Positions 8,485 through 16,534 of a stretch of DNA of 64,000 nucleotides are shown in pieces. Numbering within the stretch: position 1 is the stretch's first letter; every line of letters starts with the position of its first letter. The notes beneath the pieces were generated by a model. That model did not search any database. It was not told the DNA's origin and saw only the letters and a list, made by a program, of their open reading frames with translations. The position numbers were made by a program, and so were the translations under genes. Location: positions 434,001 through 498,000 of the forward strand of contig JADJOT010000002.1 of NCBI GenBank assembly GCA_016713625.1. The letters run 5' to 3'. The DNA is from Candidatus Accumulibacter affinis (lineage in GTDB: Bacteria; Pseudomonadota; Gammaproteobacteria; Burkholderiales; Rhodocyclaceae).

Positions 8485-9165
8485 TCAGCGGGCGATCAGC
8501 AGACGCAGGCGTTCGCCGACCTTTTCCGCGTAGTCGGCCAGATTGCCAACCCACTGAATCAGCTGATACCAGAACATCACCGACACCGGTTTGAGCTGGT
8601 CCTCCTCGGAGAACAGGGCGCGGGCAAGCGCCATTCCCATCACATCGGTATCGGTTTCCATGTTGCCCAGTTCGACGACCATTTGCTCCACCCGGCTGGC
8701 GTCGCGACCAAGGCCCCCGCTTTCCTGCAGTTCCTCGAGCTTCTCGACAATCGCCTGTGCCTGTCGACAGGTATCGATGCAGCGGCAAACCAGTCGCATC
8801 AGCGGCTCGGCCATGCCGGCATGCACCTCCATCCTGCGCTCGACCAGCAGGCCGGCGATGTCCTGCGCGGTGTCGGCGATGGCGTCCTGCATCGTCAGCA
8901 GTTCCAGAAGATCCTGCCGATTCACCGCCAGACGCATGCTGCGCGGCAAACGGTCGCACAGCTCGTTACGCAGCGCGTCAGCCTCCCTTTCCTTGACGAA
9001 GATGCGGTTCTTGATCTCTTCGAGTTGCTCGTGATCGTTGTCGATCAGGGCCTCGAACAAGGGTTGCACTTCGCTGACGCATTCGATGACGAGGCGCATG
9101 TGTTGCTGCAAAGGCTTGAACGACGACTTGCCGAACAAAGCCGCAACCGGCTTGCTTGATAACAT
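8485..9165 (-). CDS. DUF47/TIGR00153-type PhoU-like protein
   Basis: A 226-residue all-helical cytoplasmic protein beginning MLSSKPVAALFGKSSFKPLQ. Family features visible include EEIKNRIFVKEREADALRNE and LLELLTMQDAIADTAQDIAG, matching the E-x-x-AD and D-x-AD metal-binding helices of DUF47/PhoU-like proteins. Such proteins usually neighbour Pit permeases and are thought to modulate them. The start at 9165 has GGAGG just upstream. It sits 111 bases before the Pit gene at 8373 on the same strand and is more divergent from the two other DUF47 proteins here than those are from each other. Confidence 0.88.
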   Translation of the reverse strand: MLSSKPVAALFGKSSFKPLQQHMRLVIECVSEVQPLFEALIDNDHEQLEEIKNRIFVKEREADALRNELCDRLPRSMRLAVNRQDLLELLTMQDAIADTAQDIAGLLVERRMEVHAGMAEPLMRLVCRCIDTCRQAQAIVEKLEELQESGGLGRDASRVEQMVVELGNMETDTDVMGMALARALFSEEDQLKPVSVMFWYQLIQWVGNLADYAEKVGERLRLLIAR

Positions 9166-9383
9166 GGGCGTCCTCCGCTGACGCTGGCAAAAAACATCCC
9201 GAAAAATGGCTGGGCGAGCTGCCGGAGCTGCAGGCAGTAGCTGCAGCAGCCTGCAGGCCGAAGTATGCCCCGCTGGCTGCTGCATACGCAAATTGTAGTC
9301 CGAACTTCGGCGCGTGGGAGATGGCCGACAAGGATTCGCCCGGCGACGAGAACCGGAACCCTAACCAGCAACCTCCGGAATAG

Positions 9384-9409
9384 GCAACGCCCCGTTGCCG
9401 GGGCGTTGC
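9384..9409 (-). terminator. GC-rich hairpin after DUF47 gene
   Basis: A perfect 10-bp inverted repeat, GCAACGCCCC with GGGGCGTTGC, around a 6-base loop, 25 bases beyond the stop of the DUF47 gene at 9434. No run of T follows on the minus strand, so intrinsic termination is uncertain; it may instead be a transcript-stabilising 3' end. Confidence 0.55.
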
Positions 9410-9433
9410 GCGGTAAGCGATTCTGCCCGGATC

Positions 9434-10069
9434 TCAGGCATTCTGCAGCAGAATCTCTTCGACCCTCTGGGCCGATTTCTTGCTCGCCCGCAGAACTTTT
9501 TCCTGCAGCGAATAGAACTGCCGCATGCGCAATGCCCGCAGGGCCGCAACTTCGTCGCCCTCGGTCTCGAACAGACTCTTGATGGCCTTGTACATGACCG
9601 CCACCGACTTCTCTTCGATGCGCTCGATTTCGACGCACAGATTGACCGTCTCCTGGCTACGGTTCCTTTCCCTCAGCGACACGATGGCGCGATTCAGGCG
9701 GGTGCAGGCGTCGACCGTCATCGCCGCCAACTCGTGCGACTCGGTATTCGCCTCGGTAATATTGTAGATGCTGGCCGCCTGCGCGACATCCTGCACCGCG
9801 TTCATCACGCTGTCGATGTCCAGCGTCAGTTTGTAGACCTGGTCACGGTTGAGCGGCGTGACGAAGGACTTGTGCAGCATGGTCAGCAGATCGGCCTTGA
9901 TCTGGTCCGCACTCGCCTCGTTCATGTTGATTTCCTCGACCAGCGCAGCAACGTCCTGCTTGCTGATCCCCAGACTGCTGACCAGGCGCAGCATGGCGCT
10001 GGCACCTGACAGGACGCGCTCGCTGTGCGCCGCGAGAAGTTCGAAAAATTCGGCCCGCTTGGGTAACAT
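9434..10069 (-). CDS. DUF47 PhoU-like phosphate-transport regulator
   Basis: A 211-residue all-helical protein of the DUF47 family: MLPKRAEFFELLAAHSERVL at the N-terminus, EINMNEASADQIKADLLTML, and LNRDQVYKLTLDIDSVMNAV, the typical metal-binding E-x-x-AD and D-x-D helices. AAGGAG precedes the ATG at a standard distance. It is closely similar to the protein at 11204-11842 in length and in motifs (EFFELL, FFELLTAHSE, LNRA, MREFYSLQE/MRQFYSLQE), consistent with duplication. It follows the Pit gene at 10177 on the same strand, separated by a hairpin, and probably belongs to the same phosphate-transport unit. Confidence 0.9.
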   Translation of the reverse strand: MLPKRAEFFELLAAHSERVLSGASAMLRLVSSLGISKQDVAALVEEINMNEASADQIKADLLTMLHKSFVTPLNRDQVYKLTLDIDSVMNAVQDVAQAASIYNITEANTESHELAAMTVDACTRLNRAIVSLRERNRSQETVNLCVEIERIEEKSVAVMYKAIKSLFETEGDEVAALRALRMRQFYSLQEKVLRASKKSAQRVEEILLQNA

Positions 10070-10133
10070 TGAGTAACTCCTTGATTGACTGTGGTGACGA
10101 CTATGGTCTGATGCCCATGCGGTGTCTGCCTGG

Positions 10134-10155
10134 GACGCCCCATCGCCGGGGCGTC
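10134..10155 (-). terminator. GC-rich hairpin between pit and second DUF47 gene
   Basis: An 8-bp perfect stem, GACGCCCC with GGGGCGTC, around a 6-base loop, extended outward by TGCCT/AGGCA with a two-base bulge. It lies 22 bases after the pit stop and 65 bases before the next gene on the minus strand. No T-run follows. It could limit read-through from pit into the downstream DUF47 gene. Confidence 0.5.
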
Positions 10156-10176
10156 AGGCAGGCGAGCGCTTGCGGC

Positions 10177-11190
10177 CTACAGGAACTTGGTCCCGAGATA
10201 CCAGAAGATCGCGGCAACCAGACCTGCAGCGGGAATCGTCAGCACCCAGGCGACCATCAGGTTGGCGGTAATCGCCCAGCGCACCGCCTTGACGTCGGTG
10301 GCCGCCCCGACACCGATGATCGCACCGGTGATGGTATGCGTCGTCGACACCGGAATGCCGCCCAGCGTCGCCAGTCCCAGGGTGATCGCGCCACCCATCG
10401 AGGCACACGAACCGCTGACCGCATTGAGCTTGGTGATCTTGGTGCCCATGGTCTTGACGATCCGCCAACCACCCAGATAGGTTCCCCAGGCAATCGCGAA
10501 ATAGCAGCTATAGATCACCCAGGTGGGCAGCGTCGCCACGTCCTTGGTGGCCACCCCGGCGGTGATCATCAGCAGCCAGATGATGCCGATCGTCTTCTGC
10601 GCGTCGTTGCCGCCGTGGCCCAGGCTGTACGCGGCAGCAGCGAACAACTGCCCGCCCTTGAAAAACTTCCCGGCCTGATACGGCGAGGTACCGCGGAAAA
10701 TCCAGGCGACCAGCACCATCAGCAGGCCGCCGATGAGCACCCCGACCAGCGGGGAAATGATGATGAAAGCGAGGATCTTGCCAAAACCCTCCCAGACGAT
10801 CGGCGCCCCCGAACCGGCCTTGGCCACCGTCGCTCCAACCAGGCCACCGACCAGCGCGTGCGACGACGACGACGGGATGCCGTAGTACCAGGTGATGATG
10901 TTCCAGATCAATGCCCCCATCAAGGCGCCGAAGATGACGTAATAATCGACGAAGCTCGGATCGACGGTGCCCTTGCCGATGGTCGCCGCGACCTTGAGCT
11001 GAAAGACCCAGAGTGCGGCGAAGTTGAAGAACGCGGCGAACAGCACCGCCTGCTTGGGGGTCAGGGCGCCGGTTGCGACGATCGTCGAGATCGAGTTGGC
11101 GCCATCATGAAACCCGTTCATGAAGTCGAACGCCAGCGCGATTGCTATCAGCAGCGCCAGCGTCCAGATGCTCATATTTAGGCCTTCCAT
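10177..11190 (-). CDS. pit: Inorganic phosphate transporter, Pit family
   Basis: A 337-residue polytopic inner-membrane permease with the Pit signatures FDFMNGFHDGANSISTIV near the N-terminus and SLGHGGNDAQKTIGI in the second half, plus YGIPSSSSHALVGG and GIPVSTTHTITGAI. Pit proteins import phosphate (with divalent metal in E. coli) using the proton gradient, and low-affinity Pit activity is the classical uptake route in phosphate-accumulating bacteria. Two starts are plausible: 11190 (GAGAGG nearby) and 11175 (MSIWTLALL, GGAAGG nearby). The DUF47 gene at 11842 ends 13 bases upstream, forming a DUF47-pit operon. Confidence 0.95.
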   Translation of the reverse strand: MEGLNMSIWTLALLIAIALAFDFMNGFHDGANSISTIVATGALTPKQAVLFAAFFNFAALWVFQLKVAATIGKGTVDPSFVDYYVIFGALMGALIWNIITWYYGIPSSSSHALVGGLVGATVAKAGSGAPIVWEGFGKILAFIIISPLVGVLIGGLLMVLVAWIFRGTSPYQAGKFFKGGQLFAAAAYSLGHGGNDAQKTIGIIWLLMITAGVATKDVATLPTWVIYSCYFAIAWGTYLGGWRIVKTMGTKITKLNAVSGSCASMGGAITLGLATLGGIPVSTTHTITGAIIGVGAATDVKAVRWAITANLMVAWVLTIPAAGLVAAIFWYLGTKFL

Positions 11191-11203
11191 TTTCGGCTAC
11201 CTC

Positions 11204-11842
11204 TCAGGAGTTTTCGATCAGGATCTCTTCGATCATCTTGGCAGCGTCCTGGCAGGAATCGAGGACATTTTCCTGAAGCGAGTAGAACTCCCGCATCTTC
11301 ATCGTCTGCCAGATGTTGGCGCCGTCCTGGAACAAGGCGGTGATCGCCTTGTGCTGCACCTTGTCGGCCTTCGACTCGATCGCCTCGATCTCCTTGCACA
11401 GATTGAGCGTTTCCGCACCACGCGCCTTGTCGCCCAGCGCAGCCACCGCGCGGTTCAGGCGCAGGCAGGCGTCGGCGCTCAAGGACGCCATTTCACGCGC
11501 TTCGACCGTCGACTGCTTGATGCTGTACATGCCTACCGCATTGGCAACGCTCTGCAGGATATTCAGCGTCATGTCGAGGTCGCTGATCAGCGCGTGGATC
11601 TGGTCGCGGTTGATCGGCGTGGTAAACGACTGGTGCAGACGCCCGATCACCTTGGCCTTGATGGCATCGCCGTTCACTTCGTGTTGATTGACTTCGTCGA
11701 CCAGCGCAGACAGGTTGGCGCCGGCGTCGCCCAGACCATTGATCAGACGCAAGGTTGCGTTCGCCCCGGCGACCACCTGTTCGGAGTGCGCGGTGAGAAG
11801 CTCAAAGAATTCACTGCGATTCGGCATCAGACTACTAAACAT
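11204..11842 (-). CDS. DUF47 PhoU-like protein paired with pit
   Basis: A 212-residue helical protein starting MFSSLMPNRSEFFELLTAHS, with EVNQHEVNGDAIKAKVIGRL and PINRDQIHALISDLDMTLNI, the DUF47 metal-site helices. GGGAGG is 5 bases from the ATG, a strong ribosome-binding site. The gene is immediately upstream of pit (13-base gap). In other bacteria, DUF47-pit pairs (for example Sinorhizobium orfA-pit) form one operon for phosphate import; the regulatory mechanism is not settled. High similarity to the 9434-10069 protein suggests a local duplication. Confidence 0.92.
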   Translation of the reverse strand: MFSSLMPNRSEFFELLTAHSEQVVAGANATLRLINGLGDAGANLSALVDEVNQHEVNGDAIKAKVIGRLHQSFTTPINRDQIHALISDLDMTLNILQSVANAVGMYSIKQSTVEAREMASLSADACLRLNRAVAALGDKARGAETLNLCKEIEAIESKADKVQHKAITALFQDGANIWQTMKMREFYSLQENVLDSCQDAAKMIEEILIENS

Positions 11843-12024
11843 ACGACCTCCCTTGGTTGCCTGCTCGTTCGAGCAGTTCTCGATTGATACTCTCCATGCC
11901 GATCGATGGTCGGCACCACTTCAGCTACTAGCTGATTTCATTCGGGAAATGGACGAGCTGCGCAGCGAAGGCTGACGACGACCGCCGGCTCCAGACCCAG
12001 CCATTGCCCCGCGATCTACCCCGC

Positions 12025-12780
12025 TCAGCCCTTCTTCCTGGCCTTGGAGGCAGCGGTCAGGCCGGCGAGCAAGTCCTTCATCTGCTCGACCTTCTGTTCG
12101 GCAAACAGGCGTGCGCCGGCACGCAGGATGTCGGACTTGCTCGCCGCCCAACCTGCCGCCTTCGACAATTCGGCGCGCAGGGCTTCGATGGCCGCCGCTT
12201 CGCTCTTCAGCAACTCGACCGAATAGCGTACGAGCTTGTCACCCTTCTCCTGGGCCGTCTTTTCAAGCTTGCCGACCGCCTGCCCCAGCTTGGCAGCCTT
12301 TTTGCCTGCCTCCTGCCTGGCTGAACTCAGTACGGCCTCGACCTTCCCCTGCGGCTTGGCCGGCTTCGCAGGCGCGCCCGGCTTGACTGCGGCAGCGGCC
12401 TTCTTGCTGGCCGCCTTCACCTTCGCTGGAACCACTGCAGCCGGGACGCTCGTGGCCGCTTTCGCCGCTGCTTTCTCCCCCTTGAGGGCTTTCGCAGTTG
12501 CCACCGGTGCTGCCGCAGCAGCCGGCTTGGCTACGGTCGGCTTGGCTACGGTCGGCTTCGTTGCGGCCGGCTTCGTTGCGGCCGGCGTGGCGGCGACCCG
12601 GGCAGTGGCGACCTTACGCTCCGGTGCAGCGGCGGGAGCCGGCGGCTCCGTTGGGGCGACCAGTGGGACGTCGGTGGCCAGCAGACGCTCGCCGAGCGAC
12701 TCATCTTCCTTTTTCAGGCTGGCGCGCAAAGCGGTCTTGTTGCTGGTGGTAGCGCTACTGGTACGCGGTGGGGTGGTCAT
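12025..12780 (-). CDS. Ala/Lys/Pro-rich protein coupled to ParA ATPase
   Basis: A 251-residue protein in three parts: a short N-terminal segment (residues 1-45), a disordered Ala/Lys/Pro/Val-rich middle (about 46-150) with tandem ATKPx/AKPTV blocks and histone-H1-like KKAAAAV, and a helical C-terminal part (about 150-251) with KLGQAVGKLEKTAQEKGDKL and EQMKDLLAGLTAASKARKKG. The middle is typical of nucleic-acid- or polymer-binding tails. The ATG overlaps the parA stop by one base (TGATG), so the two are translationally coupled. It may be the cargo adaptor or DNA-binding partner of the ParA ATPase; PhaM-like PHB-granule proteins look somewhat similar, but I cannot prove a family. Confidence 0.75.
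   Translation of the reverse strand: MTTPPRTSSATTSNKTALRASLKKEDESLGERLLATDVPLVAPTEPPAPAAAPERKVATARVAATPAATKPAATKPTVAKPTVAKPAAAAAPVATAKALKGEKAAAKAATSVPAAVVPAKVKAASKKAAAAVKPGAPAKPAKPQGKVEAVLSSARQEAGKKAAKLGQAVGKLEKTAQEKGDKLVRYSVELLKSEAAAIEALRAELSKAAGWAASKSDILRAGARLFAEQKVEQMKDLLAGLTAASKARKKG
12523..12597 (-). repeat. 15-bp tandem repeats coding the KPxxATKP tract
   Basis: Five consecutive 15-base units: CGGCTTGGCTACGGT twice, CGGCTTCGTTGCGGC twice, then a degenerate CGGCGTGGCGGCGAC. They encode the pentapeptide repeats in the low-complexity part of the Ala/Lys/Pro-rich protein. Exact pairs suggest recent duplication; changes in copy number stay in frame. Confidence 0.85.
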
Positions 12781-13445
12781 CAGTGGTCTCCCAATTGTTT
12801 AAGAACGGCTGCGATGAGTCTGCGAACCTCTTCCTGTGCAGCTGTCGCGGCAGATCCGAGCTGAAACACGGAGGCTCCGACCACTGCACTTTGCGCATAG
12901 GCATTTCGCTGGCAGAGCATAACATCCAGGATAGGCAGGGTAAATTCATGCAGCAGTTCCAGCACATCCGTGGCCAGAGCAGTGTTTTGCACCCGATTGG
13001 GGAGAATGCAGCCGTGCAGGCGATGGCTTTGCTCCATGCGATTGAGGATCAGTCGCTCGACAGCCAGCGTAGACCACAGGTCGGTCGGGCTGGGTACTGC
13101 CGGGATCAGCGCCAGATGCGCGACGGCCAGCGCGGCCAAGGTCGAGGGATGGTAGATCGATGGCGGCGTGTCGAGAACGACATAGTCGGCCTCCGCCTGC
13201 AGCTCCGCGACGTGCTTGATCAGTTCCAGGCCAGACATCTTGCGGACATCGAGCTGCAGGTCCGAATCGAGCAGTGGCGCCGACTCTGCCCAGCGAAACG
13301 AGCTCTCCTGCGGATCCAGATCGACCACCAGCACCGAGGCGCCAATGGCATGAAAACCACCCCCCAGCTGCATGGCAACCGTGGTCTTGCCCGCACCGCC
13401 TTTTTGTGACACGACGGCGATCACCCGGCCTAGCGATGCTGGCAT
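12780..13445 (-). CDS. Orphan ParA/MinD-type ATPase
   Basis: A 221-residue cytoplasmic ATPase with the deviant Walker A motif SQKGGAGKTTVAMQL at residues 13-27, the switch/Walker A' region VLVVDLDPQESSFRWAE and Walker B-like YVVLDTPPSIYHPS. The length fits the small ParA subfamily that positions chromosomes, plasmids, chemoreceptor arrays, carboxysomes or granules. No ParB gene or parS-like array is seen nearby, so a role in plasmid or chromosome segregation is not supported here. An AGGAG lies upstream of the ATG, a candidate promoter lies at 13495-13522, and the downstream Ala/Lys/Pro-rich gene overlaps by one base. Confidence 0.9.
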   Translation of the reverse strand: MPASLGRVIAVVSQKGGAGKTTVAMQLGGGFHAIGASVLVVDLDPQESSFRWAESAPLLDSDLQLDVRKMSGLELIKHVAELQAEADYVVLDTPPSIYHPSTLAALAVAHLALIPAVPSPTDLWSTLAVERLILNRMEQSHRLHGCILPNRVQNTALATDVLELLHEFTLPILDVMLCQRNAYAQSAVVGASVFQLGSAATAAQEEVRRLIAAVLKQLGDH

Positions 13446-13494
13446 TACAATGGTCTCCTAATGGATTTTTTTATGGGGTTTCGCATAGTCCGCA

Positions 13495-13522
13495 ATTATG
13501 CCATCGAGGGAAAAACGGACAA
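13495..13522 (-). promoter_or_regulatory. Candidate sigma-70 promoter of the parA pair
   Basis: On the minus strand TTGTCC (-35) and CATAAT (-10) are separated by 16 bases, about 50 bases upstream of the parA start. Spacing and hexamers are acceptable but not consensus; this is a by-eye call. Confidence 0.4.
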
Positions 13523-13708
13523 GCCGGATTAGGGCAACAACGGGCCATGAAATGGGCCATTTTTTGTCAAATCCAGCAGTCTCTGACTTAGGTCAAGGAA
13601 TTCACCTGGCACCCACTGGCATTGCCTGAGCGGGACACCTGCAAGACCGGGGAAAAGCACGCGCTGCCGCCGGTAACTGACCGTGCGGGAGATCGCCGCG
13701 GCTGCTCG

Positions 13709-16390
13709 TCAGCCGTCAGCCAGGATGTTGAGGGTCCTGGCCCTGAAGACTGCTTCGCCGCGACTCGAGGCACGCAGCTTGCGGTAGATGTTCTGGGTAT
13801 GCCGCTTGACGGTCGCGCGCGAAATACATAGCTCCTCGGAAATCTCGACGTTGGTCAGCCGGATTGCCAGCAGCTTGAGGATTTTCAGTTCGCGGCGAGT
13901 GAGGTCGCCACCCACTTGTTGGCGACCAGCACTGACCAGCCAGTCAGCGTTGAAGGCGGCAAGGATCTGGCCGACATAGCGTGCGCTACCCGCACTGCCC
14001 TTGCTGAGGTCCACACGCTTCAGCGGTGTCACCAGATCCTGACCCAGATCAACGAACAGGCGGATGAAACCGGCAGGCTGCGCGAGCGCAAGGGCACGAC
14101 CCAGTGCGTCACTGGCGGCCACGGGGTTACCCAGCGCTTGCTGCAGCAGCGCCTGTAGCGCCAGCACCTCGATCAGGAAACGAACGTTATGCCGGGTGGC
14201 GAGTTCCGCTTCCAGCAATTGCAGCAGGCGACCAGCCTGTTCGCGGCTCTCGGCGCTTCCCTCGGCGATCCACACCCTGGCCAAGGTCAGGTGCGGGGCA
14301 TTGAAAAAGCGGTAAACGAACTGAAGCGGCCCCGGATCGAAATTCCGCGCCCAGTCGCGTGCCTCGTCGATTCGCCCCTGGCGCAACGCCAGCTCTGCCT
14401 GGCAGGCCTGCGCGCGAAACAATGCCGGTGAATCGCCCTTGCGCAACAGATGCGCACACACGCCGTCGACGATCGCGCGCGCGCGGTCCGCTTGCCCGAG
14501 CGCCTGATAGACCGCCGCCAGAACAAACGAGCCTTCGCTCCGGCAACCGAGGCGAGGCGCCTGCTGCGGGGCAAGGACGGGCAGCAGCATCGCCTCGGCC
14601 AGCGCCAGTTCGTTGCGCTGATAGTGAACCAGGCCATGGAAGTAACGCCCTAGCGCCAAGGTGCCTGCACGGCCAACGCACGCCTCGCCAAGCTTGTAGT
14701 GCTGAGCGGCGATCCGCTGCAGCGCCGACAGGTCGCCGGCCATCCAGTCGATGAAGCAGAGAGTGGCCACCAGTGGTGCCTGGCAAACGTCGATCGGCCC
14801 CAGCGCGTGTGCCAGCGCCTGATGAATCCACTGACGTGCGCCGCTCAGGTCGCCACGCATTTGTCGCGCCCCGGCAATCACCGCCTGCGCGGTTACGCGG
14901 GCCTGCGCGCAGGCGGCCGGCAAGCACTGCAAGGCCTGCTCGGCACAGCCGATGGCGAGATCAGCTCGCCCCTCGAGGTATCTCTGCAGACTGCGCAGCG
15001 CCAGCACGCCACCGCGCAACGAAGCCATAATGTCCTCTCCGCTCAGTGCTTCGATGCGATCGAGAACTGCCGGAATATCGAGGTGACGCTCCTGGTGATA
15101 CATCAGCCAGGCCTTGAGCAACAGCAATTCGGGCGCGTCCTCGACGCTATCCGGCGGCAACAGCCGCAGGCAACGTTCCAGTCGCTGTCGCTGCTCCCGG
15201 TTGACCAGTATCTGGTGATGGCGCGCCAGCAAGCGCCCGGCAGCCACCGCACTCTCTGCGGCCAGGGCATGCGGAATTGCTTCTTCCAGCAGATCCTGCG
15301 CTTCCAGCCACAACGCCGCCCGCCGATGCAAATCGGCGATGTCGCCCGCGGCATGCCGTGATCTTAGCTGCTCCTGCAGAAACTCGCGGAACAGACGATG
15401 ATAGCGATACCACCCGGGAAGGTCGTCGATGGCGATGCAGAGAATCGCTCCACCCGCCACCAGCTGCATGAAGGTCTGCCCGCCGAGGCCTGCTGCGAAA
15501 GCCACGCCCTCCCCGAGAACGGCGTCGCACAATGGCCCACAGAGGCGCTCCAGGATCGACGTTCGGAGCAGACAATCACGCACGGCGCCGCTTTGCTGGG
15601 CCAGCACTTCCTCGAGAAAATACTGCTGCGTCAGCGGCGCAACGCCGCTGACGCCGTGTTCGAGTCGGTAAGCAGCGCCGCCATGGCGCAGCGCCAGCGC
15701 GGCCAGACGAACGCCGACTGGCCACCCCTCGGTACGCTCCTGGAGGCAATCGAGTAGCTCACCGGAAATCGCTAGTCCAGCACAGCGCTCGATGAGCATG
15801 GCGGTCTCGCATCTGCTGAACTGCAGATCACCCAGGCGGATCTCGCGCATCGCCTCGCGAACGCGCAACGCCCCCAGCGACAAGACAGGATCATGACGGG
15901 CAAGAACCACCAGTCGCAGAGCACTGGCCGGATGCACCAACAGGCGATCGAGCAGGGCGTGTGTCTGCGGCGAGTCGATGCGATGATAATTGTCGAGCAC
16001 CAGTACCAGTGAAGTGGGCAGTACTTCCAGATCGTTGCTCAGACTGCCCGCCAGTGACGACACGGACGGCGGCTGCCCGCCATTCAGGCAGCGCTGCGTC
16101 TCAGCGCAGGCATCGGGCATTGCCGTCCGTACGGCGGCAACCAGGTAACTGACAAAAACGATCGGGTCGCTGTCGTCCTCGTCCAGCGAAAGCCAGGCTC
16201 TCGTCCCGTTACGCGCAGCGAGCCAATGGCTGACCAGGACGGTCTTTCCGTAACCCGCAGGCGCCACCAGCAGCGTCAAGGGCAGGCCGCTGCCCGCTTC
16301 GAGCACGGCGAGCAACTCGTTGCGCACGACCAGGTCGCCGGGGACCCGGGGAAGATGCAGCTTGCTGCGGACGATCTGGACGAATGGCAT
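13709..16390 (-). CDS. MalT-like LuxR-family ATP-dependent transcriptional regulator
   Basis: An 893-residue STAND-type regulator. The N-terminal NTPase has Walker A LLVAPAGYGKTVLVSHWLA near residues 43-61 and Walker B SLVLVLDNYHRI. A long helical middle (about 330-800) is the TPR-like sensor arm typical of MalT/AcoK proteins. The C-terminus carries a LuxR-type helix-turn-helix: LTRRELKILKLLAIRLTNVE then SEELCISRATVKRHTQNIYR. Such proteins bind ATP and an inducer, oligomerise and activate transcription; the inducer is not known here. I chose the ATG at 16390 because MPFVQIVRSKLHLP is the usual N-terminus of this family; a further start at 16417 is less typical. It is an isolated gene on the minus strand between plsC-like and parA. 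Confidence 0.92.
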   Translation of the reverse strand: MPFVQIVRSKLHLPRVPGDLVVRNELLAVLEAGSGLPLTLLVAPAGYGKTVLVSHWLAARNGTRAWLSLDEDDSDPIVFVSYLVAAVRTAMPDACAETQRCLNGGQPPSVSSLAGSLSNDLEVLPTSLVLVLDNYHRIDSPQTHALLDRLLVHPASALRLVVLARHDPVLSLGALRVREAMREIRLGDLQFSRCETAMLIERCAGLAISGELLDCLQERTEGWPVGVRLAALALRHGGAAYRLEHGVSGVAPLTQQYFLEEVLAQQSGAVRDCLLRTSILERLCGPLCDAVLGEGVAFAAGLGGQTFMQLVAGGAILCIAIDDLPGWYRYHRLFREFLQEQLRSRHAAGDIADLHRRAALWLEAQDLLEEAIPHALAAESAVAAGRLLARHHQILVNREQRQRLERCLRLLPPDSVEDAPELLLLKAWLMYHQERHLDIPAVLDRIEALSGEDIMASLRGGVLALRSLQRYLEGRADLAIGCAEQALQCLPAACAQARVTAQAVIAGARQMRGDLSGARQWIHQALAHALGPIDVCQAPLVATLCFIDWMAGDLSALQRIAAQHYKLGEACVGRAGTLALGRYFHGLVHYQRNELALAEAMLLPVLAPQQAPRLGCRSEGSFVLAAVYQALGQADRARAIVDGVCAHLLRKGDSPALFRAQACQAELALRQGRIDEARDWARNFDPGPLQFVYRFFNAPHLTLARVWIAEGSAESREQAGRLLQLLEAELATRHNVRFLIEVLALQALLQQALGNPVAASDALGRALALAQPAGFIRLFVDLGQDLVTPLKRVDLSKGSAGSARYVGQILAAFNADWLVSAGRQQVGGDLTRRELKILKLLAIRLTNVEISEELCISRATVKRHTQNIYRKLRASSRGEAVFRARTLNILADG

Positions 16391-16534
16391 CGCTAGCCCG
16401 AGCGGCGACCTGCACAAGGCCGCGTGAACGAAAGACCGCGATGATACGTCAGACGACAGAAACTGCGCATCGATTGCGTAGATTAATCACCGCTTGATGG
16501 GTTTTCCGGCGCTGACAGGCAGCCAGGCACGCGG

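Noticed and set aside
10069..11181. 370-residue + strand frame antisense to pit
   Set aside because: Asp/Arg/Gln-rich shadow of a hydrophobic permease gene.
12523..12597. CRISPR-like or iteron array
   Set aside because: The 15-bp units are contiguous, have no spacers and lie in frame inside a coding tract, so they are a coding repeat.
12780..13445. Plasmid or integrative-element partition module
   Set aside because: No ParB, parS cluster, integrase, relaxase or replication gene is nearby; neighbours are chromosomal.
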